This document shows positions 1 through 8,843 of a stretch of 64,000 nucleotides of DNA, piece by piece. The translations under genes and the position numbers were made by a program. The notes under the pieces were generated by a model, which saw only the letters and a program-made list of their open reading frames with translations, did not search any database and was not told the DNA's origin. Origin of the DNA: Arthrobacter sp. OV608 (GTDB taxonomy: Bacteria > Actinomycetota > Actinomycetes > Actinomycetales > Micrococcaceae); NCBI GenBank assembly GCA_900110595.1, contig FOEZ01000012.1:1-64000 (forward strand). The letters are read 5' to 3'. The stretch's first letter is position 1, and each line of letters starts with the position of its first letter.

Positions 1-96
1 GTCCCTGGTCACTTCACCGAGCAACTCACCCAACGACGCGTTATCCGCTTTCTGATGCGCCTCACTCGGCGGCATCTCCGGAATCTGGCTACTCAT
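1..96 (-). CDS. Phage_holin_3_6 (DUF1469)-type membrane protein, N-terminus only
   Basis: Partial gene running off the left edge; only the first 32 codons are present. The visible N-terminus (MSSQIPEMPPSEAHQKADNA, then SLGELLGEVTRD) resembles the start of actinobacterial holin-family membrane proteins, which are chromosomal housekeeping or stress proteins despite the name. It follows the coiled-coil protein gene on the same strand with a TGATG one-base overlap, so the two are probably translationally coupled. The membrane segments would lie outside the window, so the family call rests on the short ASLGELLGEVTRD stretch and on context. Confidence 0.6.
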   Translation of the reverse strand, partial: MSSQIPEMPPSEAHQKADNASLGELLGEVTRD

Positions 97-1085
97 CACA
101 GTCCACCAGACTGGCCGTCCCTGGAGCGGTCCCGGGTCAGGGGGTCTCCGGCCATGGGGTCATCGGCAAGGGTACGGTCGCCCAACGGGTCCTCGGCCGT
201 CCGGTTGCCGGACCAGGGTTCTTCTTCCACCAGGTCAGGGCTGCCCAGGGGGCTGGCGGTGGACGCAGCTGTTGGATACATGGTGCCGGCAGCGACGTCG
301 TCGTAGCCTGCAGTCGTGGTGGCCGGGCCCGGCTGCTGGACCGGGGGAGGCGGTACTGTTCCGCCGGTGGGGACGTAGCCCTCGCTGTACTGGTCGCTGT
401 AAGTGCTGCCGTACTGGTCGCCGTAGGGGCTGGAGTACTGGCCCGAAAGTCCCCTGCTGCTGGTGCCGCTCTGGCTTCCGGTGGCGCCGGCGGTGAGGCT
501 GCGGGTGAGCCGGCCTGCCAGGACGCCGGCGCCTGCTGCCAGCAGGAGGAAGGTGCCGGGGCGGTTGCGGGCGAATTTCTGGACTTCGCCGAGCAGGTCG
601 CCCGGCTGCCTGTTTTCAAGCCAGGACGCCACCGATTCACTGCGCTGGGCAGCCTGCCGGATCAAATCACTGGCCATGCCCTGCTGATCGGGAGCGCTTG
701 CCATGCTGTGCAACTGGCTGGAGATGGTGCGGATACCTTCTGCCGCCTTCTGCTGCTGCGTCCCGGCCTGGCTGGTCAGTCCGGACTTTGCCTGTGACAG
801 CAGGTCCTGTGCGCTGTACTTCACCTCGGCGGCGACGTTGGCAGCTTCATCTTTGGCAGTGTGGGCGACATTTTGTGCTGAGCCCTTCGCCGTACGGGCT
901 ACATCTGCTGCTTCTTCTTTTGCCGCTTCCTTGCGGGACGTCCCAGCGGTGTCACCCGAGGGTACCTCGCCATATTGGGGCGTGGCGGCGGGCGGGAAAG
1001 TGGTGGCGCTTCGCTCGCCCGGGATTCCTGTGGAGGCCGGCGGAGCCGTGTAAGCGGGATCCTCGGGCCATTGGTTCTCTGTCAT
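96..1085 (-). CDS. Coiled-coil, single-TM envelope/stress protein (unknown function)
   Basis: 329-residue protein of unknown function. An acidic, Pro-rich N-terminus is followed by an Ala/Lys/Glu-rich helical region (about residues 55-165) with repeated 'AKDEAANVA / AKGSAQNVA'-like heptads, similar in texture to LEA/CsbD-type stress proteins. A hydrophobic segment (about 180-200, FLLLAAGAGVLAG) is probably membrane spanning. The C-terminal half is Tyr/Gly/Ser-rich (DQYGSTYSDQY) and disordered. The ATG at 1085 is chosen because GGAAAGAG precedes it at good spacing; an upstream in-frame ATG at 1124 lacks this. Such genes commonly precede a holin-family membrane protein gene in Arthrobacter-type genomes, as here. 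An envelope stress role is inferred, not shown. Confidence 0.7.
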   Translation of the reverse strand: MTENQWPEDPAYTAPPASTGIPGERSATTFPPAATPQYGEVPSGDTAGTSRKEAAKEEAADVARTAKGSAQNVAHTAKDEAANVAAEVKYSAQDLLSQAKSGLTSQAGTQQQKAAEGIRTISSQLHSMASAPDQQGMASDLIRQAAQRSESVASWLENRQPGDLLGEVQKFARNRPGTFLLLAAGAGVLAGRLTRSLTAGATGSQSGTSSRGLSGQYSSPYGDQYGSTYSDQYSEGYVPTGGTVPPPPVQQPGPATTTAGYDDVAAGTMYPTAASTASPLGSPDLVEEEPWSGNRTAEDPLGDRTLADDPMAGDPLTRDRSRDGQSGGL

Positions 1086-1151
1086 CTTCGCTCTCTCTTT
1101 CCAAGAAGGCCGGTTGTTGATCAAGAACCAGCGATACTGGCCCTAAAATAA

Positions 1152-1190
1152 TAAGCATGATTACTAATAAAAGGTAAGTACGCTTGCTAA
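1152..1190. promoter_or_regulatory. Paired 16-bp direct repeat in divergent promoter region
   Basis: Two copies of a 16-bp AT-rich element, TAAGCATGATTACTAA (1152-1167) and TAAGTACGCTTGCTAA (1175-1190), agree at 12 of 16 positions and are spaced 23 bp apart, about two helical turns. They lie in the only AT-rich stretch between the divergent genes at 1085 (-) and 1255 (+). The second copy contains the small palindrome CGCTTgctAAGCG. The arrangement suggests tandem sites for a dimeric regulator or an alternative-sigma promoter module; the protein that binds is unknown. Confidence 0.45.
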
Positions 1191-1254
1191 GCGAGTTATA
1201 AACGGTTCCAAAAAAATCAACCGGAATGGCCTCCGCCGGCCCGGTCACATCTAG

Positions 1255-1809
1255 GTGGAAGTGGTGGGTATTTTGGACATAGCTCCGTGGGTTTGGGTAG
1301 TAATTGCCATAGTTGTGGTGGTGCTGATTGTGCTGCTGCTGCTCGCAACAGGACGACGCCGGAAGGCGATCCAGCAAAAGCGGGACGACGCGCACCGCGA
1401 GAAGGCTGCGGAAATCCGACGCGAGGCCCAGGACAGGGAACTGGATGCCCGTGAGCGCGAGGCCAAGGCAACACGTGCCAGGGCGGATGCAGAACAGGCG
1501 CAGGTCGAAGCCGCACGCTTGCGCCAACAGGCGGACCAGCAGGCCACCGAGGCCAGGACGCTCCGTGACGACGTGGGCGAAAGGACCCGGAAAGCGGATG
1601 AGATTGACCCCGATGTCAAGGGAGACCGGGACCGTGATGGCGCCAACCGCGGTGCCGGCAACCGCACTCACGCGGCCCGCGACGCCGCTGATACTGCCCG
1701 TGAAGCGGGAGCCGGGAATGGGGCACGCGATGACCGCCGGCAAGGTGATGCCGGTCCGGGCCAGGGCGGCTCGCATGTAGACCGCGAAAATCCGCGTTCA
1801 GGCATTTAG
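1255..1809 (+). CDS. Membrane-anchored coiled-coil protein, unknown function
   Basis: Up to 184 residues. One strong N-terminal transmembrane helix (about residues 12-31, VWVVIAIVVVVLIVLLLLAT) is followed by a highly charged Arg/Glu/Ala-rich coiled coil (about 35-115) and a disordered Asp/Gly/Arg-rich tail. The topology suggests a single-pass membrane protein with a cytoplasmic coiled coil. No catalytic motif is visible. The start is uncertain: GTG at 1255, 1261 or 1264 and TTG at 1273 are all in frame and the purine-rich stretch AGGTGGAAG overlaps them. It is divergent from the stress-type operon at 1085 and probably shares its AT-rich control region. Function not recognised. Confidence 0.65.
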   Translation: MEVVGILDIAPWVWVVIAIVVVVLIVLLLLATGRRRKAIQQKRDDAHREKAAEIRREAQDRELDAREREAKATRARADAEQAQVEAARLRQQADQQATEARTLRDDVGERTRKADEIDPDVKGDRDRDGANRGAGNRTHAARDAADTAREAGAGNGARDDRRQGDAGPGQGGSHVDRENPRSGI

Positions 1810-1864
1810 GCCGCAAACGGGGCGGAATCCCATCCGGGTGCGGGACGCTGCCTGGCTCCTGGGT

Positions 1865-1936
1865 GGGACGCCTCGACTCGGTGGGACGCCTTGATTGGGT
1901 CAGGTGCCTTGACGGGGTGAGATGCCTTGACGAGGC
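1865..1936. repeat. Four tandem 18-bp units across the stop of the epimerase gene
   Basis: Four consecutive 18-bp units (1865-1882, 1883-1900, 1901-1918, 1919-1936) with core (G/A)(C/T)GCCT(C/T)GA(C/T). On the minus strand they encode the C-terminal hexapeptide repeat TPRQG-ISPRQG-T of the epimerase-type protein and continue past its stop codon. This is a small VNTR whose copy number can alter the C-terminus. Confidence 0.7.
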
Positions 1937-2961
1937 GTCAGGACGGGGGAGGGAGCCACTCCTTCCCCCGTCCCGATGCCCTCCAGTATGTCCAGCACGG
2001 CCTCTATTGACGATTTTTTCGCTTCCCACCCCAGGATCCGGCGGGCACGGCTTGTGTCCATAACGGGCGCGCCTGCCGCCATCTCAACCCATCCGGAGTC
2101 CGTAGGCACGAGGTGGAGCCGCCAGGCGAGGCCCACGAGTTTATGGAGCAGTCCCATGGGAATGGGAAGAATTCTCCGCGCCTGGACGATCCGGGCAAGT
2201 TCCTCCGGCGTGAGCACTGGCTCCGCTGCGATGTTGAAAGCTCCGGATGCCCGCTGGTCGATAACCCGCCAGTAGGCCTCGGCGACGTCGTCTGCGTGGA
2301 CGGCCTGGAAAATCAGGTCGTCCGGGGCGGGCAGTAGGGGAATCCAGGGCCTCCCCGGCAGGAGCCGGGGGATGATCGGCCCCAGGAAATACCTCCCGAT
2401 CTCGCTCCCTGCGCCACGCTGGAAAATCAGTGCCGGCCTGAGCCTGGCCACGGCGATGCCCGGCTCCGCTGCCGCAAACCTGTCGAGGAGCTCTTCCTGG
2501 GCAGCCTTGTGCCGGCTGTAGTGCGAACCCGCCATGCCGGTCGCGGGCCACGATTCATCGGACCGGCGGTCCTTTGGCGCCTTGCTGTACGCGCCCACCG
2601 AGGACGCGCAGACCACCTGCTTGACTCCGCCCTTCCGCGCGGCTTCCAGGACGTTTGCCGTTCCGGTGACATTGGTCCGGTACAGCTGGTCCAGGTCCCT
2701 GTTCGGCTGGATTTGCCACGCCAGATGCACCACGCAATCAATGCCCGTCAGCGCGGATTCCAGCCGGGCGCGGTCGCTTTCCAGGCCAATATCGAGCGTG
2801 TGCCAGGCAACCGCAGCGTACGGGGCGCGGGATGTGTCCGGCAGGCGCCTGCTGATGCCTGTCAGCTCCAGGCTTCCCGGCCTGCTGGCGAGTTTCCCGT
2901 GCAGGGTGCGCAGCAGCGCGGTTCCTGCATTTCCGCTGGCTCCGGTGATGGCGATGCGCAT
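1900..2961 (-). CDS. NAD-dependent epimerase/dehydratase (extended SDR)
   Basis: 353-residue extended short-chain dehydrogenase. The Rossmann glycine motif GASGNAG is at residues 7-13, a CASSVGAYS segment precedes the catalytic region near 120, and YSRHK near 150 gives the YxxxK pair. The family acts on nucleotide sugars or related carbonyl substrates, but the substrate cannot be read here. The C-terminus ends in repeated PRQG units encoded by an 18-bp tandem repeat and is probably dispensable. AAGGAG lies just upstream of the ATG at 2961. It is monocistronic, convergent with the gene ending at 1809 and divergent from the sigma factor at 3108. It is distant from HldD in sequence texture and lies outside the heptose cluster, so a role there is possible but unsupported. 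Confidence 0.8.
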   Translation of the reverse strand: MRIAITGASGNAGTALLRTLHGKLASRPGSLELTGISRRLPDTSRAPYAAVAWHTLDIGLESDRARLESALTGIDCVVHLAWQIQPNRDLDQLYRTNVTGTANVLEAARKGGVKQVVCASSVGAYSKAPKDRRSDESWPATGMAGSHYSRHKAAQEELLDRFAAAEPGIAVARLRPALIFQRGAGSEIGRYFLGPIIPRLLPGRPWIPLLPAPDDLIFQAVHADDVAEAYWRVIDQRASGAFNIAAEPVLTPEELARIVQARRILPIPMGLLHKLVGLAWRLHLVPTDSGWVEMAAGAPVMDTSRARRILGWEAKKSSIEAVLDILEGIGTGEGVAPSPVLTPRQGISPRQGT

Positions 2962-3107
2962 GGCAAGGCTCCTTGGCAGAAGTGGGCAGTTTCGTCTTAC
3001 ATGCCGAGCCTAATGCTGCGAAGGATTGTTTTATAAGCAGCCTTATGATTTCCTACTGCTAAGTCTTGCCGCAGGCTTTCGGAACCAGACCGAGGGAACC
3101 AACGACA

Positions 3108-4061
3108 ATGCCCGAATCTTTCGCCGCGCTTGCCGTGGATAATACGCCCGTCCAGGAGCCGTGCCTGGAACCACCAAGGGAAATCCGGCCCGCCAACAAT
3201 CAGGGGCGGCTGCGGGAGACCTTCGAAAATGACCTGGTCCTGAGCTATCTGGACCTTGCCGAGGCCTTGGCCGCCCGTTTTGAAGCCCGGGGCCGGGAAC
3301 GCGCCGACCTGAACCAGGTGGCCTACCTTGGACTGGTAAAGGCCGCCCGCGGCTTCGACCAGTCCAAGGGGGAAAGCTTCCCCGCCTATGCGGCACCCAC
3401 TATCGCGGGGGAGTTGAAGAGATACCTGCGTGACCGTACGTGGGTGGTCCGGCCTCCGAGGCACATCCAGGACCTCCGCACCAGGATGTTCCGCGTGGAA
3501 CCGGAGCTGGTCCAGGCGCTGGGCAGGAATCCCAGTGTGGAGGAGCTGGCAGCGGAGCTGGGGGCTGACGCCACCGAAGTCCGGGAAGCCATCTCGGCGT
3601 TGAGCAGCATGCACCCGGACTCACTGGACGCAGCCAACCCGCACAGCGACGCCCCGTCCATCGGCGACTTGCTCGCCTGCCCGGAAACGCCATTGGAACG
3701 GCTTGAAGACTTGGCCTGCCTTCGCGAGGCGATGCAGGACCTGGATGCCGCGGACCGGGAACTGCTGTACCGCCGCTATTTCTGTGAGGAAACCCAGGTC
3801 CAGTTGGGGAAGCGGCTGGGGATGTCGCAGATGCAGGTTTCCCGCCGGCTGGCCCGGGTGCTCGTGGAGCTCCAGCGCCGCCTGTTAAATAGCGGGCACG
3901 TGGCCGGCGTCCGGACGGAACCGAGTCGCTCCGCTGGCTCTGCCGGATCCTTCCGGTCCTCGGAGGGAACGACGGGCTCCGCAGCTCCTGGCTCAGTTTC
4001 CGGCAAAGTTCCATCCCGCCGGACTACCTCCAGGGCAGCATTCGGGGCTGGAAGCTGTTAG
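3108..4061 (+). CDS. SigB/SigF-type alternative RNA polymerase sigma factor
   Basis: 317-residue sigma-70 family protein. Region 2 (about residues 40-120) contains the core-binding and -10 helix segment (YLGLVKAARGFD, then FPAYAAPTIAGELKRYLRD and TWVVRPPRHIQDL), characteristic of the SigB/F/G stress and sporulation group. Region 3 follows (about 130-190). Region 4 (about 205-265) ends in a helix-turn-helix (QVQLGKRLGMSQMQVSRRLA). The tail is Ser/Gly-rich and disordered. ATG 3108 is preferred because GAGGGAACC precedes it; an in-frame ATG at 3066 has no clear ribosome site. No anti-sigma or anti-anti-sigma gene adjoins it, unusual for this family, so post-translational control must come from elsewhere. 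It directs core polymerase to stress promoters. Confidence 0.9.
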   Translation: MPESFAALAVDNTPVQEPCLEPPREIRPANNQGRLRETFENDLVLSYLDLAEALAARFEARGRERADLNQVAYLGLVKAARGFDQSKGESFPAYAAPTIAGELKRYLRDRTWVVRPPRHIQDLRTRMFRVEPELVQALGRNPSVEELAAELGADATEVREAISALSSMHPDSLDAANPHSDAPSIGDLLACPETPLERLEDLACLREAMQDLDAADRELLYRRYFCEETQVQLGKRLGMSQMQVSRRLARVLVELQRRLLNSGHVAGVRTEPSRSAGSAGSFRSSEGTTGSAAPGSVSGKVPSRRTTSRAAFGAGSC

Positions 4062-4188
4062 TTCCCAAGGCGTGCCGAAGGCGGCCCCGGCACCGGGGGA
4101 GCCCGGCGGAGTCCTATCTTGCCTGCTCAAAGGCGAGAAAAGCAGCAGCCCCTGTTTAGGAGCAGCAGCAGTGGGGAACGGAGTGTGT

Positions 4189-4725
4189 ATGGGAAGCTCC
4201 GTAACCTCGAAGTTCCGTGCTGTCCTGTTCGACCGGGACGGGACCCTGGTAGTTGATGTGCCCTACAACGGGGATCCCGGCCGGGTCACGCCGATGCCGG
4301 GCGCGAAGGCCGTCCTGGACGCCCTGCGGGCCGATGGGGTCGCGATCGGGGTCGTCAGTAACCAGTCGGGAATCGCTCGCGGCCTGATTACCGCCGCCGA
4401 TGTGGCCGGCGTCAATGCCAGGGTGGAGGAGCTGCTGGGGCCCTTTGATGTGTGGGAAATCTGCCCCCATGCGGAGCAGGACCTCTGCTCCTGCCGCAAG
4501 CCCGCACCGGGAATGGTGCACAGTGCCTGCCGCAAGCTTGGCATCCAGGAATCGGAGGCGGCGCTCATTGGCGATATCGGTGCCGACGTGCGCGCCGCCG
4601 AAGCCGCCGGAGCAACGGGCGTACTCGTTCCCACCCCCGTGACCCGGCTCGAGGAGGTGGCCGAGGCCCAGCTGGTGGCCCGGAACCTGGCCGAAGCCGT
4701 CTCACTGCTCGTGGGGCAGCCCTGA
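4189..4725 (+). CDS. gmhB: HAD-IIIA phosphatase, GmhB type (heptose bisphosphate phosphatase)
   Basis: 178 residues. HAD motif I FDRDGTLV places the catalytic aspartates at 15 and 17; SNQSG provides the motif II serine/threonine; GDIGADVRAA is motif IV. The CPHAEQDLCSCRKP segment is the Cys-x-His...Cys-x-Cys zinc loop shared by GmhB and the HisB N-domain. With GmhA and HldE downstream it most likely removes the 7-phosphate (or 1,7-bisphosphate 7-phosphate) of D-glycero-D-manno-heptose. ATG 4189 follows GGGGAACGGAG. The stop overlaps the next start (TGATG at 4723-4727). It is the first gene of the heptose cluster. A histidinol phosphatase is the alternative, disfavoured by context. Confidence 0.85.
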   Translation: MGSSVTSKFRAVLFDRDGTLVVDVPYNGDPGRVTPMPGAKAVLDALRADGVAIGVVSNQSGIARGLITAADVAGVNARVEELLGPFDVWEICPHAEQDLCSCRKPAPGMVHSACRKLGIQESEAALIGDIGADVRAAEAAGATGVLVPTPVTRLEEVAEAQLVARNLAEAVSLLVGQP

Positions 4726-5813
4726 TGGGCAGCGTCCTGGTGGCACGCCTGGACAGCATGGGTGATGTCCTGCTGGCCGGGCCCGCCGTGCGGGCAGTCG
4801 CCAACGGCCGGTTCCGGGACGGCAGCCGCCCGAACCAGGTGGTGATGCTGTGCGGACGGCAGGGCGAGGCGGCGGCGGCAATGCTGCCGGGCGTGGCCGA
4901 GGTCTACAGCTGGGACAGCCCGTGGATCATGAATCCCGCTCCCCGGATGACCGGCCCGCACGCAGACAGGCTCATCGAGTATGTCCGTAACTCCCGGATT
5001 AACGAGGCCGTCATCCTCACCTCCTTCCACCAGTCACCCCTGCCGCTGGCACTGCTGCTCCGGCTGGCAGGCGTGGAACGGATCACCGGGGCGTCCACCG
5101 ATTACGCCGGCTCCCTGCTGGATGTACGGCTCAAGCCCGGCGAGGACTTTCCCGAAGACCAGCCCGAGGCCGAGCGCGCGCTGGGCATCGCCGAAGCGGG
5201 CGGGTTCCGGCTGCCTGCCGGAGACGACGGCAAGCTCCGCCTTGCATCGGTACCCGGCGTCCGGGACCTCGTGGGTGACGAACCCTACGTCGTGGTGCAT
5301 CCCGGAGCCGCCGTCCCTGCCAGGGCGTGGCCGCCGCTGCACCATGCTGCCGCCGTCGAACTCCTGCAGGGCGCCGGGCACCGGGTGGTGGTGACCGGCG
5401 GCCCTGGAGAAACCTCGCTGACGGCGACAGTCGCCGGACCGTCCGCCCTCGACCTTGGCGGCCGCACGGACCTCCACACCCTGGCCGGGGTGATGTCCGG
5501 GGCCGACGCCGTGGTCACCGGCAACACCGGGCCGGCACACCTCGCCGCAGCCGTTGGCACTCCGGTGGCCTGCCTCTTTTCGCCGGTGGTACCGGCCATC
5601 CGGTGGGCGCCGTATGGAGTCCCGCTGGAGCTGCTCGGGGACCAGAACGCCGCCTGCCGGATGTCCCGCGCCCGGGTCTGCCCCGTGCCGGGCCACCCGT
5701 GCCTTGACTCGGTTTCGCCGGAGGAAGTGGTGGCGGCCGTGGAGCGCCTGATCGGCGGGGTGAGCTCCTTCAGTACCCACGTCAGTACCCGTAGAAAGGC
5801 CCGCAACAGATGA
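4725..5813 (+). CDS. Glycosyltransferase family 9 (ADP-heptosyltransferase-like)
   Basis: 362 residues, beginning MGSVLVARLDSMGDVLLAGP, the N-terminal signature of GT9 heptosyltransferases (RfaF/WaaF type). The C-terminal nucleotide-binding half carries VVHPGAAVPARAWPP and VVTGNTGPAHLAAAVGTPV, matching the conserved donor-binding segment. GT9 enzymes transfer heptose from ADP-heptose, in Gram-negatives to LPS core; there is no LPS here, so the acceptor must be another glycan or glycolipid. The start overlaps the gmhB stop by one base and the stop overlaps the next start (ATGA). Together with gmhB, gmhA and hldE this argues that the activated sugar is a heptose. Probably cytoplasmic at the membrane face. 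Confidence 0.88.
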   Translation: MGSVLVARLDSMGDVLLAGPAVRAVANGRFRDGSRPNQVVMLCGRQGEAAAAMLPGVAEVYSWDSPWIMNPAPRMTGPHADRLIEYVRNSRINEAVILTSFHQSPLPLALLLRLAGVERITGASTDYAGSLLDVRLKPGEDFPEDQPEAERALGIAEAGGFRLPAGDDGKLRLASVPGVRDLVGDEPYVVVHPGAAVPARAWPPLHHAAAVELLQGAGHRVVVTGGPGETSLTATVAGPSALDLGGRTDLHTLAGVMSGADAVVTGNTGPAHLAAAVGTPVACLFSPVVPAIRWAPYGVPLELLGDQNAACRMSRARVCPVPGHPCLDSVSPEEVVAAVERLIGGVSSFSTHVSTRRKARNR

Positions 5814-6853
5814 GAATCCTGCTCTGGCATGTCCACGGTTCATGGACGGACGCGTTTGTGCGTGGCCGTCACGAGTACCTGCTTCCTGTCCTGCCGGGGG
5901 GTGGTGCCTGGGGACTGGGCCGTGCCGGCAGGGACTGGCCGGCGTCGGTGCGGGAGGTGGATCCTGCCGCACTGGACGCGGACGCCGTTGACGCCGTCGT
6001 CCTGCAGCGCCCTGAGGAAATCGCAGAAGTTGCACGGCTGCTCGGCCGCAGGCCTGGAGTCGACCTGCCGGCCGTGTACGTGGAGCACAACACCCCCAAG
6101 GGCGATTTTCCGTTTACCCGGCATCCGCTTGCGGACCAGGACGCCATCCCCCTGGTGCACGTCACGCACTTCAACAAGCTGGCGTGGGATAACGGATCAG
6201 CGCGCAGCCTGGTCATCGAACACGGGATTCCAGACCCGGGGCAGCTCTACACCGGTGAGCTGCCGGAGCTGGGCGTGGTGGTGAATGAACCCATCCGCCG
6301 CGGCAGGGTCACCGGCACGGACCTCCTGCCCGCATTCGCTTCCGTTGCCCCGCTCCAGGTGTTCGGCATGAAGACCGATGGCCTGGCCGCTGCCGCCGGG
6401 ATTGACGCCTCCCGGCTGACGGCCCGCGGCGACCTCCAGACCCGCGAGCTGCACCGGGAGCTGGCCCGCTGCCGTGTCTATGTACACCCCATGCGCTGGA
6501 CCTCCCTGGGATTGTCCCTGCTGGAAGCCATGCACCTGGGCATGCCGGTGGTTGCGCTGGCCACCACCGAAGCGTCGCGGGCCGTGCCGCCGGAGGCTGG
6601 CATCGTCTCCGCCGATATCGACGAGCTGCTCCGCTGCGCGCAGCGGCTCGTTGCCAATCCGGATGAAGCCCGACGGCGGGGCGTCGCCGCCCGTGAGGCG
6701 GCACTGGAACGCTACAGCCTGGGCAGGTTCCAGGACCGCTGGGATGAGCTCCTCGCGGACCTGAGCGGGGGGACCCTGCACCCGCTTACCGCCAGCAACG
6801 ACGGCCTGGACGAGAAGATCCTTGTCCCGGCGCGAGAGAGGAAGACCCCATGA
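5810..6853 (+). CDS. GT4-like glycosyltransferase of the heptose cluster
   Basis: 347 residues. It begins [12 protein letters not shown]. The C-terminal half holds a GT-B donor-site pattern: [19 protein letters not shown] followed by [17 protein letters not shown], equivalent to the EAMA(x)G(x)PVV motif of GT4 enzymes. The N-terminal half is divergent and lacks the Gly-rich acceptor loop of its neighbour, so it may be a specialised paralogue. ATGA overlaps at both ends indicate translational coupling with the GT9 gene before it and the GT4 gene after it. It presumably adds one residue of the same glycan; donor and acceptor are unknown. Confidence 0.78.
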   Translation: MRILLWHVHGSWTDAFVRGRHEYLLPVLPGGGAWGLGRAGRDWPASVREVDPAALDADAVDAVVLQRPEEIAEVARLLGRRPGVDLPAVYVEHNTPKGDFPFTRHPLADQDAIPLVHVTHFNKLAWDNGSARSLVIEHGIPDPGQLYTGELPELGVVVNEPIRRGRVTGTDLLPAFASVAPLQVFGMKTDGLAAAAGIDASRLTARGDLQTRELHRELARCRVYVHPMRWTSLGLSLLEAMHLGMPVVALATTEASRAVPPEAGIVSADIDELLRCAQRLVANPDEARRRGVAAREAALERYSLGRFQDRWDELLADLSGGTLHPLTASNDGLDEKILVPARERKTP

Positions 6854-8103
6854 AGATCTCGATGATTTCCGAGCACGCCAGTCCGCTGGCGGCGCTGGGC
6901 GGGGTGGACGCCGGCGGGCAGAACGTGCACGTTGCCGCGTTGTCCGAAGCACTTGCCAAGCGCGGCCACCACGTCACTGTCTACACCCGCCGGGACGCAA
7001 CGGAGCTTCCGGAAAGGGTCCGTGTGGGGCGCCGGTTCGAAGTGGTCCACGTGGACGCCGGACCTGCCCGGCACGTCCCCAAGGATGAGCTGCTGCCCTA
7101 CATGGGCGAGCTTGCCGACGGCGTGGCGCGGGATTGGAGCCAGCGTCCTCCTGATGTGGTGCACGGCCACTTCTGGATGTCCGGCCTGGCAGCCCTGGAC
7201 GCCGCCCGCCGGCCGGAGCAGGGTTACCGGGTTCCCGTCATCCAGACCTTCCACGCCCTGGGCACGGTCAAGCGGCGGCACCAGGGCGCGGAGGACACCA
7301 GCCCGGCCGAACGCCGCTGGCTCGAACCCGGAGTTGGACGGTCCGTGGACCGGATCGTTGCCACCTGCTCCGACGAAGTTTTTGAACTCAAAGCCATGGG
7401 CATCAACACTGCAAAGATTTCGATTGCCCCCTGCGGGGTGGACCTGGGCTTCTTTTCCACAGACGGCCCGGCGGCCGCCAGGCAGCGCAAGCACCGCATC
7501 CTCTCCGTGGGCCGACTGGTGCCGCGCAAGGGCGTGGACCTGGTGATCCGTGCGCTGCCGTACCTCAAGGACGCGGGTTTTGACGACGTCGAACTCCTGA
7601 TTGTGGGCGGCGGCGCAGAATCAGGAGTGCTGCACGCCGATCCCGAAGTCCGCCGGCTGCTGGAACTTGCCGGGGAACTCGGCGTTGCGGACCACGTGAA
7701 CCTGCAGGGCCAGGTGTCCCGCGGCGAGATGCCCGGCATCTTCCGCAGTGCCGATGCAGTGGTGTGCGCGCCCTGGTACGAGCCTTTCGGCATCGTCCCG
7801 CTCGAGGCCATGGCCTGCGGCGTCCCTGTAGTTGCTGCTGCTGTGGGCGGACTCAGGGACACAGTGGTTGACCACGGGACCGGGCTGCACGTGCCGCCGC
7901 GGGACCCGGAGGCCATCGCGTCAGCGCTGGCGCTGTTGCTGGAGAACCCCGCCCTGCGGACGGAGCTTGGGGATGCAGGAAAGCGGCGCGCACGGGCCAG
8001 GTACTCCTGGGACCGGGTGGCAGCCGAAACCGAAAAGGCCTATCAGCTGGCGGTGGCCGGGGCTGCCCCCGGCGTCGTCCCGATGGAAGGAGCGGCACTG
8101 TGA
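6850..8103 (+). CDS. Glycosyltransferase family 4
   Basis: 417-residue GT-B glycosyltransferase. The N-terminal [15 protein letters not shown] (about residues 17-31) matches the glycogen/sucrose-synthase and MshA-like acceptor and nucleotide loop. The C-terminal domain has [15 protein letters not shown], then [20 protein letters not shown] with the E(x7)E motif. Retaining transfer from a nucleotide sugar is expected. ATGA overlap with the preceding gene and GTGA overlap with the SIS-domain gene place it within one translational unit. Its full-length, well-conserved motifs suggest it is active. It could use ADP-heptose or an ordinary UDP/GDP sugar; the sequence does not decide. Confidence 0.88.
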   Translation: MKISMISEHASPLAALGGVDAGGQNVHVAALSEALAKRGHHVTVYTRRDATELPERVRVGRRFEVVHVDAGPARHVPKDELLPYMGELADGVARDWSQRPPDVVHGHFWMSGLAALDAARRPEQGYRVPVIQTFHALGTVKRRHQGAEDTSPAERRWLEPGVGRSVDRIVATCSDEVFELKAMGINTAKISIAPCGVDLGFFSTDGPAAARQRKHRILSVGRLVPRKGVDLVIRALPYLKDAGFDDVELLIVGGGAESGVLHADPEVRRLLELAGELGVADHVNLQGQVSRGEMPGIFRSADAVVCAPWYEPFGIVPLEAMACGVPVVAAAVGGLRDTVVDHGTGLHVPPRDPEAIASALALLLENPALRTELGDAGKRRARARYSWDRVAAETEKAYQLAVAGAAPGVVPMEGAAL

Positions 8104-8843
8104 CTGCGGAATGGTCCCTTCGTGAAGCCGACCTGCCGGTCCTGGCACGGCCGGCCCCGCGGCCCGCGGTGCTGCCCGGTGCCACTTTTGTGGATCCGGA
8201 CAGCGCGGAGGCGGTGCGCGCGCACCTGGACAACGTGGTGCCGGCCCTCGATTCGCTGCGGAGCCAATCCGGCCGCCTGGCCGCTTGGGGAGTGGAGCTC
8301 GCCCAGCGCCTGCTCCGCGGCCAGCGGCTTCTCGCCGCCGGAAACGGCGGATCGGCTGCCGAGGCCCAGCACCTCACGGCGGAGCTGGTGGGAAGGTTCG
8401 ACGGCGAGCGGGTGCCCTTCTCTGCCATCTCGCTCCACGCGGAGTCCTCGGCCATGACCGCCATCGCCAACGATTACGGGTACGACGACGTTTTCGCCCG
8501 CCAGGTGCGGGCCCACGGCAGGTCCGGCGACGTGCTGATGCTGCTGTCAACCAGCGGCAAGAGTCCCAACCTGCTGCGGGCCGCCGAAGCAGCGTCGCGC
8601 CTGAACATCACCACCTGGGCGCTTACGGGCACCGGTCCCAATCCGTTGTCTGAGGCCTGTGACGAGGCGGTCATGATTGACGCGCTCAACGCCAACGCCC
8701 AGGAGGGGCATCTGATCGCCCTGCATGCCATCTGCCGCGCCTTTGACCTCGAGGTGGGCCGGCGCGGGTCCGCTGATCCGCTGGCTTTGACAAACCTTGG
8801 TGTGCAAAACCAGGGGCTGCAGAAGCGCGGTGGTGTGGCATGA
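8100..8843 (+). CDS. gmhA: SIS-domain phosphoheptose isomerase (GmhA)
   Basis: 247 residues. The sugar-isomerase domain (about residues 38-225) contains [20 protein letters not shown] and STSGKSPN, both hallmarks of GmhA, which converts sedoheptulose 7-phosphate to D-glycero-D-manno-heptose 7-phosphate. About 30 extra N-terminal residues precede the domain relative to the usual size of about 195; the C-terminus is also extended. GTG at 8100 overlaps the previous stop (GTGA) and the stop overlaps the hldE-like start (ATGA). It supplies the first committed step of the cluster's heptose pathway from a pentose-phosphate intermediate. DiaA-like SIS proteins are the alternative, but the neighbours favour GmhA. 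Confidence 0.88.
   Translation: MTAEWSLREADLPVLARPAPRPAVLPGATFVDPDSAEAVRAHLDNVVPALDSLRSQSGRLAAWGVELAQRLLRGQRLLAAGNGGSAAEAQHLTAELVGRFDGERVPFSAISLHAESSAMTAIANDYGYDDVFARQVRAHGRSGDVLMLLSTSGKSPNLLRAAEAASRLNITTWALTGTGPNPLSEACDEAVMIDALNANAQEGHLIALHAICRAFDLEVGRRGSADPLALTNLGVQNQGLQKRGGVA

Noticed and set aside
1..1085. Prophage holin and lysis module
   Set aside because: The holin-family domain is a chromosomal membrane protein family; no lysin, integrase or phage structural gene is near.
952..1776. 274-residue minus-strand reading frame across the divergent promoter
   Set aside because: It overlaps two better-supported genes in other frames and has no family resemblance.
4154..4178. SigB-type promoter GTTT-N15-GGGGAA before gmhB
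   Set aside because: The supposed -10 is the gmhB ribosome site and leaves no room for a start site and leader.
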